DNA from: an uncultured Oscillospiraceae bacterium
GTDB lineage: Bacteria > Bacillota > Clostridia > Oscillospirales > Oscillospiraceae
Direction: 5' to 3'
NCBI GenBank assembly: GCA_950075865.1
Contig: CATMVA010000019.1
Span: 1-43,850 of the forward strand
Length of the DNA: 43,850 nucleotides
Below the pieces are notes generated by a model that worked only from the letters and a program-made list of their open reading frames with translations, searched no databases and was not told where the DNA came from. The translations under genes and the position numbers were made by a program. This document shows positions 16,520 through 24,025 of this stretch, piece by piece (position 1 is the first letter of the stretch; each line of letters opens with the position of its first letter).

Positions 16520-17485
16520 TCAGAACTGAGAGGTCGGGTCCTCAAGGTCCAGATTTGGGAGCTTGATCCCCGCAAAAAGCTTTGTGGTCAAACACCGGCT
16601 GTCCAGCCCGTTGAGCTGCCGGACCTCCTTGGTGGTGCCGTAGCCCTCGGCGAAAGTGTTTCGGAGTCCGAAGCATTTCAGGGGGATCCGGACGCCGGAG
16701 GCCACCAGGACCTCAGCCACCGCTGAACCCAGCCCTCCGGTCACGCTGTGCTCCTCCACCGTGAAGGCTCTTATTTTGCCGTCCAGGGCCGAGAGGATCT
16801 CGCCGCCGGGAAAGGGCTTCAGGGTGGGCACGTCCCAGAGGGCTACGCTGAGCCCCTGGCCGCGGATGGTCTGGACCGCCTCGTAGACCTCCTCCAGGAT
16901 GGTCCCGGTGGAGAAGACCACATAATCCTCCCCAGGCAGGATCAACTCGGGCACCTCGGGGCGGAACACGTAATTTTCCGGATAGAACTCGCTCTCCCCG
17001 GCCATCCCCATGCGGATGTACACCGGCCCTGGGATCCGGACGGCCAGCGAAACCATGGCGGCAAGCTGCCGTGGGGTGGAGGCCGAGAGCAGAGTCAGGT
17101 TGGGCAGGGCCCGGAGGGCGGCGATGTCCTCGGTGGTGTGGTGGGAGGGTCCCAGGGTGCTCCACTGGCCCATCCCCGTCCCCATGCCGATGCCCACCAG
17201 CTTCACATTCCGGCGGGGCAGACACACATCGTCCCGGATGAACTCATAGGCCCGGTAGGCCAGAAAGGCCCCGGTGGTGTAGACGAAGGGGATCTTCCCC
17301 ATGGCCGCCATGCCCGAGGCGGCCGAGACCTGAAGGGCCTCGGCGATGCCGAAGTTATAGCACCGCTCCGGGAAGTCCCGTGCCAGAAGCCTGTCGTAGT
17401 CGGTGCCGCTGTCCGACAGCAGGGAGCAGACCCGCTCGTCCCGGGCCATCAGGTCGTAGAGGGCGGTTATATAGGCCGTTTGCAT
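16520..17485 (-). CDS. Transketolase-like protein, C-terminal half (pyrimidine-binding subunit)
   Basis: A 321-residue subunit matching the pyrimidine-binding and C-terminal domains of transketolase. YNFGIAEALQVSAASGMA carries the conserved Glu that activates thiamine diphosphate, and the C-terminal domain has FTVEEHSVTGGLGSAVAEVL. It works with the N-terminal subunit encoded just upstream, whose end overlaps it by 19 bases. The ATG at 17485 is used. Split transketolases of this kind occur in specialised pathways as well as in pentose metabolism. Here an ACP follows 50 bases downstream, suggesting a C2 (glycolaldehyde) transfer within the ACP pathway (inference). Confidence 0.88.
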   Translation of the reverse strand: MQTAYITALYDLMARDERVCSLLSDSGTDYDRLLARDFPERCYNFGIAEALQVSAASGMAAMGKIPFVYTTGAFLAYRAYEFIRDDVCLPRRNVKLVGIGMGTGMGQWSTLGPSHHTTEDIAALRALPNLTLLSASTPRQLAAMVSLAVRIPGPVYIRMGMAGESEFYPENYVFRPEVPELILPGEDYVVFSTGTILEEVYEAVQTIRGQGLSVALWDVPTLKPFPGGEILSALDGKIRAFTVEEHSVTGGLGSAVAEVLVASGVRIPLKCFGLRNTFAEGYGTTKEVRQLNGLDSRCLTTKLFAGIKLPNLDLEDPTSQF

Positions 17486-18285
17486 ACTTCCAGCTCCTCC
17501 TCGGTGATGTTCAGCTCCTCGCAAAAAACCTTCAGTTCCCGGCGGTTGGGCATCCGGAAATGCCAGCCCGGGGCGTCCTCCATCAGGGATACCCCCTTGC
17601 CCTTCACCGTGCGGGCAATGAGACACCGGGGCTTTCCGATTTCCCAGTTTCCGGTGAGGGCGGCCTTCAAGGCCCCCTCGTCGTGGCCGTCACAGTCCTT
17701 CACGTCCCAGCCGAAAGCGGCGAACCGCCCCCCCAGGTCGTCGGGGCCGGTGATATGCTCGATAAAATCCATCTTCTGGATGCGGTTGCGGTCAATGATG
17801 ACGGTCAGGTTGTCCAGGCCGTAGGCACACGCCCCCTGAGCCCCCTCCCAGACCGAGCCCTCCTGGCACTCCCCGTCCCCTAAAATGACATAGACCCGGT
17901 TGGGTTTTTTATCCTGCCGGAGGGCCAGCGCCATGCCCACCGCCACCCCGAGCCCGTGGCCCAGGCTCCCGGTGGAGGTCTCCACCCAGGGACACTCCCC
18001 CACATGGGGCTCCCCGCCCAGCAGGGACCCGGGCAGGCAGAAGGAATCCAGCTCCTCCCGGCTGAGGCACCCGGCCTCGTGCAGGACCACATAAAAGGCC
18101 AAAGCCCCGTGGCCCTTGGAGAGGATCAGAATGTCCCGCCCCTCCCAGCGGGGGTCGTTGGGGGCGTAGGCCAGTACCCCGCCCAGCCACAGGGTCCGCA
18201 GGATCTCCACCAGGGAGAAGGAGCTGGCCAGATGGGCCGCCCCGGCCTTGTAGGCCCGGAGAAAGATCTCTTTCCGCTCGTTCAC
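17467..18285 (-). CDS. Transketolase-like protein, N-terminal half (thiamine diphosphate-binding subunit)
   Basis: A 272-residue subunit equal to the diphosphate-binding domain of transketolase. SKGHGALAFY, STGSLGHGLGVAVGMALA and the metal/diphosphate motif GDGECQEGSVWEGA...N are all present. GTG at 18285 forms a GTGA overlap with the FkbH-like stop, so translation is coupled. Together with the next gene it makes one complete transketolase-type active site. Pentose-phosphate use cannot be excluded, but its position between FkbH-like and ACP genes argues for a dedicated role. Confidence 0.88.
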   Translation of the reverse strand: MNERKEIFLRAYKAGAAHLASSFSLVEILRTLWLGGVLAYAPNDPRWEGRDILILSKGHGALAFYVVLHEAGCLSREELDSFCLPGSLLGGEPHVGECPWVETSTGSLGHGLGVAVGMALALRQDKKPNRVYVILGDGECQEGSVWEGAQGACAYGLDNLTVIIDRNRIQKMDFIEHITGPDDLGGRFAAFGWDVKDCDGHDEGALKAALTGNWEIGKPRCLIARTVKGKGVSLMEDAPGWHFRMPNRRELKVFCEELNITEEELEVCKRPI

Positions 18286-20063
18286 ACGCTCACCTCGATA
18301 TAGGCGTTTTGGTTTGTGTAGCCGGAGATGTCCAGCTCGTAGGTCTTGTTCCCGTTCCCGTCGGTCTCTAAAAGGGTGAAACCCATGGCCTCGTAAAACT
18401 CCCGCACCATGGCGTTCTTGGCGGTGGGGTAGTAATGGCCCCGGAGCCGCACAAGCTCCCGCTCCCGGCATTGCCGGACCAGCTCGTCCAGCATGGCCTT
18501 CTCCATGTCCCGCTTCAGCACCCGGCAGGACATGAGCCACAGAATAATGTCGCAGGTATCCCCCTTCGCCTTCCCGGCGGTGAGGGCTACCACCCCGTTG
18601 GTGCCGAACCTGTCGTCCAGCTTGCCCGCCAGGGTGATGCAGTTCGGATCAGCGGCCATGGCCCCGATCTCCTCCGGAGTACACCGGAGGGTGGTCAGGT
18701 TGAACTGGTTGCTCTTGTTGGTGAGCTGGGCGATCCTCTGGAGGTAGGGCTCCTCAAAAGGCCGGATGGAGGCCTTCATCTCCAGCGAGCGCAGATACTC
18801 CCCATAGTCGGTAAAGGTGGCCTGGAGCCGGCTCCGGGCCGCATTGTCCCTGTACATCTCCCCCCGCTTCAGGTCGTCCCCCGTGAGGGCGGTGACCTCA
18901 AAGAAGCCGGAGCGGTCCAGGATCCCGAGGAACCCCTCGGGCTTGTCCCCCACCTCGGGGACACAGGCTCCCGGCACCTGCTGGCGGACGATCTCCCGCT
19001 CGGCGGGGTTGTCGTCCACAAAGACGAAGGCCTCGGGGAGAAGGGAGAGCTCGTGGGCCATGTCCACCAGGTTCCGGGACTTGGGGTCCCAGTTGGCCTT
19101 GATGAGGATAAAGTCCTCCGGCCTCAGCACCTCCTCCGGGTGGTTCAGCCCGGCCAGGGCGTTCTCCGGGTCGTTTTTGCTGATGATGTTGAGGATGACC
19201 CCCAGCGCCTTGTGGGCCTTCAGATAATCCTGAAATTCGCTGTACACCTGGCCCAGGGAGGTCTCCTGTCCCACCTGGATGCCCTCGACCCCGTCGTCCC
19301 CGATGACCCCGCCCCACAGGGTGTTGTCCAGGTCCAGGGCAAAGGCCTTCTTGTTCTTCCCGAAGAGGGACTTGACCATATTGGCCACGCTGAAAGCCAG
19401 CCGGGGGATGGCGGGCACGGCCAGGGCGTACTTGTACATGTGCCAGTAGAAGGGGTCGCTCCAGGCCTCCAGGCCGTAGTCGGCGGCCAGGTAGTTCAGA
19501 TCATGGAGGTAGAATCCCTCGTGGCCCTGGGCGTACTCGGCAAAGCGCAGGTTGAGCCGGGTGACGAAGTTCACCCGTCCGTGGAGGTCGGCAGCGTCCC
19601 GGTTGCCCATGAGCCGCCAGAAAGGATACTCAAAGTTGTTCTGAATGACCGGACAGGCGTAGACCTCTCCCAGCCGCTCCCACATCCCCTCAAAGCGGGC
19701 GTACTGGGCACGCAAAAGCTCCTCTACCTGCTCCGGGCTGTCGGTGAGGGCGGGGAAGGCAGTCAGGTTCCGCAGGGAGGTGTGGACATAGATCACGTCG
19801 GGCCTGAACTCCTCCAGCGCCGGGTTGGGGAACATGGCGTCCTGCCAGTACTGGGCGTATTCGCTCTCATAGAAGGCGGGGCGGATGCCCTGGTTCAGCA
19901 GGAAAAGCTCCAGCATGTCCCTGATATCGTGGGTGGTGGAGCCGCCCAGAATGGCGATACGCTTGTCCAGCCAGTCCCTCTGCTCCTCCAAAAGCTGCCG
20001 CTTCAAAGCCTTCCGCTTCTTCAGCAGCAATGCCCCGTCAAAGGGATATTCCAGCTCCCGCAT
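18282..20063 (-). CDS. FkbH-like HAD-IIIC protein with C-terminal GNAT-like domain
   Basis: A 593-residue protein. ATG at 20063 has GGAGGTG 6 bases upstream; the ATG 14 codons earlier has no site. Domains: N-terminal region (about 1-230) with GGST at 40-43 and DVIYVHTSLRN near 90, resembling the SGNH-like fold seen in long FkbH proteins (tentative); HAD-IIIC phosphatase domain from about 240 with the DLDNTLWGG motif (Asp244, Asp246, Thr248), IISKNDP and FVDDNPAERE; C-terminal acetyltransferase-like domain (about 440-593). Family members dephosphorylate 1,3-bisphosphoglycerate and load glyceryl onto an ACP. It is first in a seven-gene operon with its own promoter. The actual acyl unit here is unknown. 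Confidence 0.88.
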   Translation of the reverse strand: MRELEYPFDGALLLKKRKALKRQLLEEQRDWLDKRIAILGGSTTHDIRDMLELFLLNQGIRPAFYESEYAQYWQDAMFPNPALEEFRPDVIYVHTSLRNLTAFPALTDSPEQVEELLRAQYARFEGMWERLGEVYACPVIQNNFEYPFWRLMGNRDAADLHGRVNFVTRLNLRFAEYAQGHEGFYLHDLNYLAADYGLEAWSDPFYWHMYKYALAVPAIPRLAFSVANMVKSLFGKNKKAFALDLDNTLWGGVIGDDGVEGIQVGQETSLGQVYSEFQDYLKAHKALGVILNIISKNDPENALAGLNHPEEVLRPEDFILIKANWDPKSRNLVDMAHELSLLPEAFVFVDDNPAEREIVRQQVPGACVPEVGDKPEGFLGILDRSGFFEVTALTGDDLKRGEMYRDNAARSRLQATFTDYGEYLRSLEMKASIRPFEEPYLQRIAQLTNKSNQFNLTTLRCTPEEIGAMAADPNCITLAGKLDDRFGTNGVVALTAGKAKGDTCDIILWLMSCRVLKRDMEKAMLDELVRQCRERELVRLRGHYYPTAKNAMVREFYEAMGFTLLETDGNGNKTYELDISGYTNQNAYIEVSV

Positions 20064-20095
20064 AGCTTCCACCTCCACATAATTTTTCATCTTAT

Positions 20096-20124
20096 ATGTT
20101 ACCACAATTTCCCCGCTTTCACAA
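20096..20124 (-). promoter_or_regulatory. Probable sigma-A promoter of the FkbH-MBOAT operon
   Basis: On the minus strand TTGTGA (20124-20119), a 17-base spacer and TAACAT (20101-20096) lie just after two terminators and about 33 bases before the start codon. The boxes are imperfect, so the promoter may be weak or activated. Confidence 0.55.
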
Positions 20125-20136
20125 GAAAAAATGCGG

Positions 20137-20159
20137 AAAAAGCGGCGGCCTGAGCCGCC
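20137..20159 (-). terminator. Second terminator behind XRE module B
   Basis: A 6-base GC stem (20144-20149 with 20154-20159) is followed in the minus direction by GC and TTTTT. It backs up the stronger hairpin at 20169-20192 and insulates the FkbH operon. Confidence 0.7.
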
Positions 20160-20168
20160 TATAACAAA

Positions 20169-20192
20169 CCCCGGCGGAAAATTCCGCCGGGG
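20169..20192 (-). terminator. Terminator of the XRE regulator gene (module B)
   Basis: A perfect 11-base inverted repeat (20169-20179 with 20182-20192) lies 7 bases after the XRE stop. In the minus direction it is followed by TTTGTT. Confidence 0.75.
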
Positions 20193-20198
20193 TCTCCT

Positions 20199-20423
20199 TT
20201 ATGCTATGGGGTGCTTGTTGTCTGTGCGGCCCGTCAGATAATCCAGCGACACCTTGTACAGATCCGCGATCCGAACCAGGATATCCAGCCTGGGCTCCCG
20301 GGTCATCAGCTCATAATTCTGATAGGCCTTCTCTGTAATGTCACAATAAATCGCGACCTGACCCTGGGTCAGGCCCATCTCTTTTCTGCATGATTTTAAC
20401 CGCTTGGCCAAAATATCCTTCAT
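20199..20423 (-). CDS. Small XRE-family HTH transcriptional regulator (module B)
   Basis: A 74-residue protein consisting of a single XRE helix-turn-helix domain. LTQGQVAIYCDITEKAYQNY is the helix-turn-helix and VSLDYLTGRTD the typical end. The ATG at 20423 is preferred over a GTG at 20432 because AGGTG lies 8-12 bases upstream of the ATG. That ribosome binding site is itself inside the left arm of a long inverted repeat, so operator binding and translation start overlap. It is divergent from an 80-residue ORF. Size, sequence and layout match the regulator at 3792-4001. Confidence 0.9.
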   Translation of the reverse strand: MKDILAKRLKSCRKEMGLTQGQVAIYCDITEKAYQNYELMTREPRLDILVRIADLYKVSLDYLTGRTDNKHPIA

Positions 20424-20428
20424 TCGCA

Positions 20429-20500
20429 ACACCTACGATCGTTCTTGACAAAGACAGTATACGGGATTACAATAACCGATATACCAACGATTGTAGGTGT
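20429..20500. promoter_or_regulatory. Inverted repeat bracketing a sigma-A promoter (module B)
   Basis: Two 15-base arms (20429-20443 and 20486-20500) are inverted copies with 14 of 15 matches. Each contains a smaller palindrome or near-palindrome (ACGATCGT in the left arm). Between them lies a plus-strand promoter: TTGACA (20445-20450), a 17-base spacer and TACAAT (20468-20473). The left arm abuts the -35 box and the right arm covers about +6 to +20. The XRE protein of module B is the likely binder (inference). Confidence 0.7.
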
Positions 20501-20541
20501 AAAGCTTTTTTGTTGAGGAGGGAGCAGTTTTGGAGGATACA

Positions 20542-20784
20542 ATGAATCAGGCTCTTTATGCGAAAGCCCTGGGAGACCTTATCCTGAGATATGAGAAAAG
20601 CCTTTCCCCTGATGTGCTGGCAAAGCAGACGGAAAGCAACGCCCTGTCCCTGCTGGAAGAGATCAGAACCATTCTGACCGACGACAGTCTTTCCGACCCG
20701 GAATGCTTTTACAAGATCGACGCCATCGTGATGGCTTTCTACCGGGCGGGGGTCTCGCTGGATCGCCACTGGCAGGCAGATTGA
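20542..20784 (+). CDS. Small protein of unknown function, divergent from XRE regulator (module B)
   Basis: An 80-residue protein, MNQALYAKALGDLILRYEK at the start. ATG at 20542 has GGAGG 5 bases upstream; a TTG at 20530 behind GAGGAGGGAG would add four residues. It is predicted all-helical and acidic, ending YRAGVSLDRHW. I recognise the general type (small helical proteins encoded beside XRE regulators in gut Clostridia) but no function. It is not obviously homologous to the small ORF of module A, although the C-terminal aromatic/RxG segment (FYRAG here, FRRGF there) is faintly similar. Expression is probably repressed through the flanking inverted repeat. Confidence 0.7.
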   Translation: MNQALYAKALGDLILRYEKSLSPDVLAKQTESNALSLLEEIRTILTDDSLSDPECFYKIDAIVMAFYRAGVSLDRHWQAD

Positions 20785-20850
20785 CCGCGGGTGGCCGCCG
20801 CCCTTGCCGGGTCCCCCTGTCTGCTGTTCGTTTACACAAGGCCGGACAAG

Positions 20851-20890
20851 AAAACCGCCCTGTTTCCATTCGGAAACAGGGCGGTTTTTT
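20851..20890. terminator. Strong bidirectional terminator
   Basis: A perfect 17-base stem (20851-20867 with 20872-20888) with a 4-base loop has A runs and T runs on both ends. It terminates the small ORF of module B and the minus-strand deacetylase gene ending at 20901. Confidence 0.92.
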
Positions 20891-20900
20891 GCTGTTTCTG

Positions 20901-22262
20901 TCACTCCACCGGGTGCTGTCTGCCTACGCCGTCGATGGTGTAGTCCACGCAGTATTCCCCGGGGAGGATGAGCTCCGAGATGGGGACGAAGGTGTAGCCC
21001 TCGTCCATAAGGGTCTCCAAAATGGTGGGGAGAGCCTCGGGGGTGTGCTCCGCGGAATTGTGGCAGAGGATGATGGAGCCGGCCTTGGCCTTGGAGGTCA
21101 CCCGCTCCACGATCTCGTCGGCCGAGATGCCGCTCCAGTCCAGGGAGTCCACATCCCACTGGATGGGCTCCATGCCTAGGGAGCGGATGGCCGAGAGGGC
21201 ATTGTTGTCATAGTCCCCGTAGGGGAGGCGGATGAGGGTGGGGCGGACGCCGGTGATGGCCTCCACCTTGTCGTTGCAGGCCTCCACGTCGGCGATGACC
21301 TCCTCGCGGGAGCGGCCGGCAAGGTGGTCGTGGTGGCTGGAGTGGTTCATGACCTCGTGTCCGGCCTCAGCCACCGCCTTGACCGACTCGGGGTAGGTGT
21401 CCACCCAGTCCCCGATCAGGAAAAAAGTGGCCCTGACGTCATACTCGTCCAGTATTTCCAAAAGCTTGGCGGTGTTCTCGCCGCCCCAAGCGGCGTCAAA
21501 AGAGATGGCCAGCCGCTTTTCCTCCTGCTGGACGCAGTAGATGGGCAGCATACGGGACGGAGTGGCCACCGGGGACGGGGTCTGGGACTCCGCAGCCTGA
21601 GATACAACTTGGGATACGGCGGGGGACAGGGCCGGGGCCTCCGCTGGGTCGATGTCGAGGGCGTCGTTGGGCGCGGACACCGGAGAGACGGTAAGGAGCC
21701 CCGCGGAATTGTATGGGACGTCCTCCTCCGGATCCCCGGTGGTGGGGACACTGCTGTCAGACGGAGGGTCTCCTTCGGCCTTGGGGATGGAAGCGGTCCG
21801 CACGGCGGACTTGAACAGAACGGCGCTGGGCTGGGGCGTGGGGGCGTCCATGCCGTATGACGCGGCCTCCCCGTTCTCCGGGGCGGCGTCCTGAAAGAGG
21901 GCCGCCTCTGGCACGCCTTCCCCCGTCCTGTCGGCGTTGCGGCCCATGCCCCAGGCCCCCAGCAGGACCAGGGCCAGAGCGGCGGCCGAAGCCGCCCACC
22001 GCTTCCATTGGAAGGTTTTCCGGACGGGCAGGGGGACAATGTTGTCCGGGGGCAGGGCGGCCATGATCCGGTCGGCAAGCCCGGCGGGGGGCTCGGCTCC
22101 GGGTAGGGAGGAGAGGGCGTCGTGGATATCCTTCAGGTCTCGGGCCATGGCCCGGCAGGCGGGACATTGGGCCAGGTGGACGTCCAGGACAAGGGTATCC
22201 TCGGGAGAGAGAGCCCCGTCCAGTGAGGCGCTGATCAGCTCAATATAGTTGTCACAGAACAT
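20901..22262 (-). CDS. Anti-sigma factor fused to an extracellular polysaccharide deacetylase
   Basis: A 453-residue single-membrane-pass protein. The ATG at 22262 follows AAGGAGG. Residues 1-60 form a zinc-binding anti-sigma (zf-HC2/ZAS) domain with Cys3 and His29-x3-Cys33-x2-Cys36. A membrane helix spans about 90-107. A long Ser/Pro/Ala-rich linker (about 108-240) leads to a NodB-type deacetylase domain (about 250-440) with SFDAAWG (256-260 region), HSSHH (307-311), RLPYG (345-349) and LCHN (His401). The second Asp of the usual TFDDG is Ala, as in the FDAAW subgroup. The cognate ECF sigma gene lies 33 bases upstream in the same operon. The enzyme would be held on the outer membrane face while the ZAS domain binds sigma inside. 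Fusion seen directly; signalling role inferred. Confidence 0.9.
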   Translation of the reverse strand: MFCDNYIELISASLDGALSPEDTLVLDVHLAQCPACRAMARDLKDIHDALSSLPGAEPPAGLADRIMAALPPDNIVPLPVRKTFQWKRWAASAAALALVLLGAWGMGRNADRTGEGVPEAALFQDAAPENGEAASYGMDAPTPQPSAVLFKSAVRTASIPKAEGDPPSDSSVPTTGDPEEDVPYNSAGLLTVSPVSAPNDALDIDPAEAPALSPAVSQVVSQAAESQTPSPVATPSRMLPIYCVQQEEKRLAISFDAAWGGENTAKLLEILDEYDVRATFFLIGDWVDTYPESVKAVAEAGHEVMNHSSHHDHLAGRSREEVIADVEACNDKVEAITGVRPTLIRLPYGDYDNNALSAIRSLGMEPIQWDVDSLDWSGISADEIVERVTSKAKAGSIILCHNSAEHTPEALPTILETLMDEGYTFVPISELILPGEYCVDYTIDGVGRQHPVE

Positions 22263-22295
22263 GGGGTCCCCTCCTTTCTTGTCTGTGTTCATCTC

Positions 22296-22883
22296 TTAGA
22301 CGCCCTCCGTTGGAGAAAAGTTCCCCTCTTTTTGCAAAAAATCCCGAAGAGCCAGCCGGGCCCTGGCGATCCTGGACTTGACGGTGCCTTCCTCCAGGCC
22401 CAGAGTCTGGGCGATCTCGGTGTAGCTCAGGCCCTCCAGCTCCCGGAGGACCAACACCTCCCGGTGCTGGGGAGCCAGGGCGGCCAGGCCCCGGCGCACC
22501 GCCTTTTCCGCTTCCTGCCGTTCCAGTTCCCGCTCGGGGGAGTACCGCTCGTCGGGCAGGTCCAGCTGGGCGGCATCCTCCCCCTCCTTGTCCTCCAGAG
22601 TGATGGAGTGGGTGCTCCGCCGCTTCTCCCGGCGGAGGAAATCCAGGCACAGGTTGGAGGTCAGCCGGTAAAGCCAGGTGGAGAAGGCGCTACGGCCATC
22701 GAACTTGGAAAGGTTCACGAAGGCTGAGAGGAAGGCCTCCTGGGTGAGGTCGGCGGCGTCCTCGGGATTACCCGTCATCCGGTAGGCCAGGGAGTAGGCC
22801 ATGGCCTGGTTCTGCTCCACCAGGCGGGAGAAGGCCTCCCGGTCCCCCGAGCGGGCCGAGCATATCAATTCCTGTTCTGTCAC
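22296..22883 (-). CDS. ECF sigma factor (SigW-like)
   Basis: A 195-residue RNA polymerase sigma factor with only regions 2 and 4. Region 2 includes YRMTGNPEDAADLTQEAFLS and FSTWLYRLTSNLCLDFLRR; region 4 includes LPDERYSPERE as linker, then HREVLVLRELEGLSYTEIAQ and EEGTVKSRIARAR. GTG at 22883 is chosen because GAGGAGGTGA lies upstream; an ATG at 22940 has no site. The next gene is its anti-sigma factor, the standard arrangement. The upstream gap (22884-22971) has a small hairpin but no clear ECF or sigma-A promoter, so it may be partly co-transcribed with dusB. Confidence 0.93.
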   Translation of the reverse strand: MTEQELICSARSGDREAFSRLVEQNQAMAYSLAYRMTGNPEDAADLTQEAFLSAFVNLSKFDGRSAFSTWLYRLTSNLCLDFLRREKRRSTHSITLEDKEGEDAAQLDLPDERYSPERELERQEAEKAVRRGLAALAPQHREVLVLRELEGLSYTEIAQTLGLEEGTVKSRIARARLALRDFLQKEGNFSPTEGV

Positions 22884-22971
22884 CGATCTCACCTCCTCGC
22901 CGCAAGCTCCATATTTTTCGCTGCGTCTCGTCTCCCGCAAAGGGCTTGCGCCCTTTACAGGGGCCTCATTT

Positions 22972-23955
22972 TTAATCCTCCGGGTCCATCAGGTCCCGGC
23001 AGATGCCTTTAGTGATCTCGCTTACCTGCTCCAGGGTCTCCACCCGGGCGATCTTCTCCTTATAATACCCGGCGTAGGGGATGCCCTTGAGATACCAGGC
23101 GTAGTGCTTCCTGGCCTCCAGACAGGCAATGTGCTCCCCCTTGTGCTCGGCGGCCAGCCGGATCTGCCGCTCGGCGGTCTGGCACCGCCGGGCCAGTGGG
23201 GGCCGCTCCGGAATGGGTTCGCCCTTCAAAGCGGCGGCGCACTGGGCGAAGAGCCAGGGGTTGCCGAAGGCCCCCCGGCCAACCATGACCATGTCGGCCC
23301 CGGTGCGCTTCAGAATGTCCGCCGCGTCCTTGGGGGAGAACACGTCCCCGTTGGCGATGACCGGGATGGAGAGGGATTCCTTCAACTGCCGGATGGCGTT
23401 CCAGTCGGCCATGCCCGAATACATCTGGACCCGGGTACGTGCATGGAGGGTGACGGCGGCCACCCCCGCGTCCTGGAGCCGTTTGCCCAGCTCCAGATAG
23501 TTGAGGTGCCCCTTGTCCCAGCCCAGGCGGATCTTAGCGGTGACCGGCTTTCCTCCCGCCCCCCGGATGACGGCGGCGGCCACTTTAGCAGCCTTCTCCG
23601 GATCCCGGGCCAGGCCGGAGCCTTCTCCGTTGTTGCAGACCTTGGGTACCGGGCAGCCCATGTTGATGTCAATGACGTCGCAGCCCGAGTACTCGGCGGC
23701 GATGGCCGCGCCCTTTTCCATGCAGTCCTCCTCACAGCCGAAGAGCTGGATGGCGGCGGGCTGCTCCCCATCCCCCAGCTTCAGCAGGGGCAGGGTCTTT
23801 TTGCCCTGATAGCACAGGGCCTTGGCCGAGGCCATCTCGGTGACGGTGTAGCCCGCCCCCAGCTCCCGGCAGATGGTCCGGAAGGCCAGGTCGGTGACCC
23901 CTGCCATGGGGGCCAGAGCAAGAGGAGTCTCAATATTTACGCCGCCGATTCGCAT
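22972..23955 (-). CDS. dusB: tRNA-dihydrouridine synthase (DusB-like)
   Basis: A 327-residue FMN enzyme that reduces uridines in tRNA D-loops with NADPH. It has the TIM-barrel start LALAPMAGVTDLAFR, the active-site INMGCPVPKV with Cys101, TAKIRLGW, and VMVGRGAFGNPWLF for FMN phosphate binding. Length is normal. It has its own sigma-A promoter (23986-24014). The start ATG at 23955 follows AAGGAGGAGC. It is transcribed ahead of the sigma/anti-sigma pair but with an 88-base gap. Confidence 0.94.
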   Translation of the reverse strand: MRIGGVNIETPLALAPMAGVTDLAFRTICRELGAGYTVTEMASAKALCYQGKKTLPLLKLGDGEQPAAIQLFGCEEDCMEKGAAIAAEYSGCDVIDINMGCPVPKVCNNGEGSGLARDPEKAAKVAAAVIRGAGGKPVTAKIRLGWDKGHLNYLELGKRLQDAGVAAVTLHARTRVQMYSGMADWNAIRQLKESLSIPVIANGDVFSPKDAADILKRTGADMVMVGRGAFGNPWLFAQCAAALKGEPIPERPPLARRCQTAERQIRLAAEHKGEHIACLEARKHYAWYLKGIPYAGYYKEKIARVETLEQVSEITKGICRDLMDPED

Positions 23956-23985
23956 ATCCGCTCCTCCTTGCTCATAGATTTATCT

Positions 23986-24014
23986 ATTGTACCACCCTTT
24001 GGCTTTTTTGGCAA
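23986..24014 (-). promoter_or_regulatory. Sigma-A promoter of dusB
   Basis: On the minus strand TTGCCA (24014-24009), exactly 17 bases, then TACAAT (23991-23986), about 30 bases before the start codon. Confidence 0.75.
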
Positions 24015-24025
24015 TGGTTCCATGA

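Noticed and set aside
16224-20063. Tetronate or polyketide biosynthesis cluster, because of FkbH plus ACP
   Set aside because: No ketosynthase, FabH-like or polyketide module is present in the operon or elsewhere in the window.
22884-22971. ECF autoregulatory promoter for the SigW-like gene
   Set aside because: A TGTAAA word is present near 22953, but no CGTC/CGTA -10 motif follows at 15-17 bases on the right strand.
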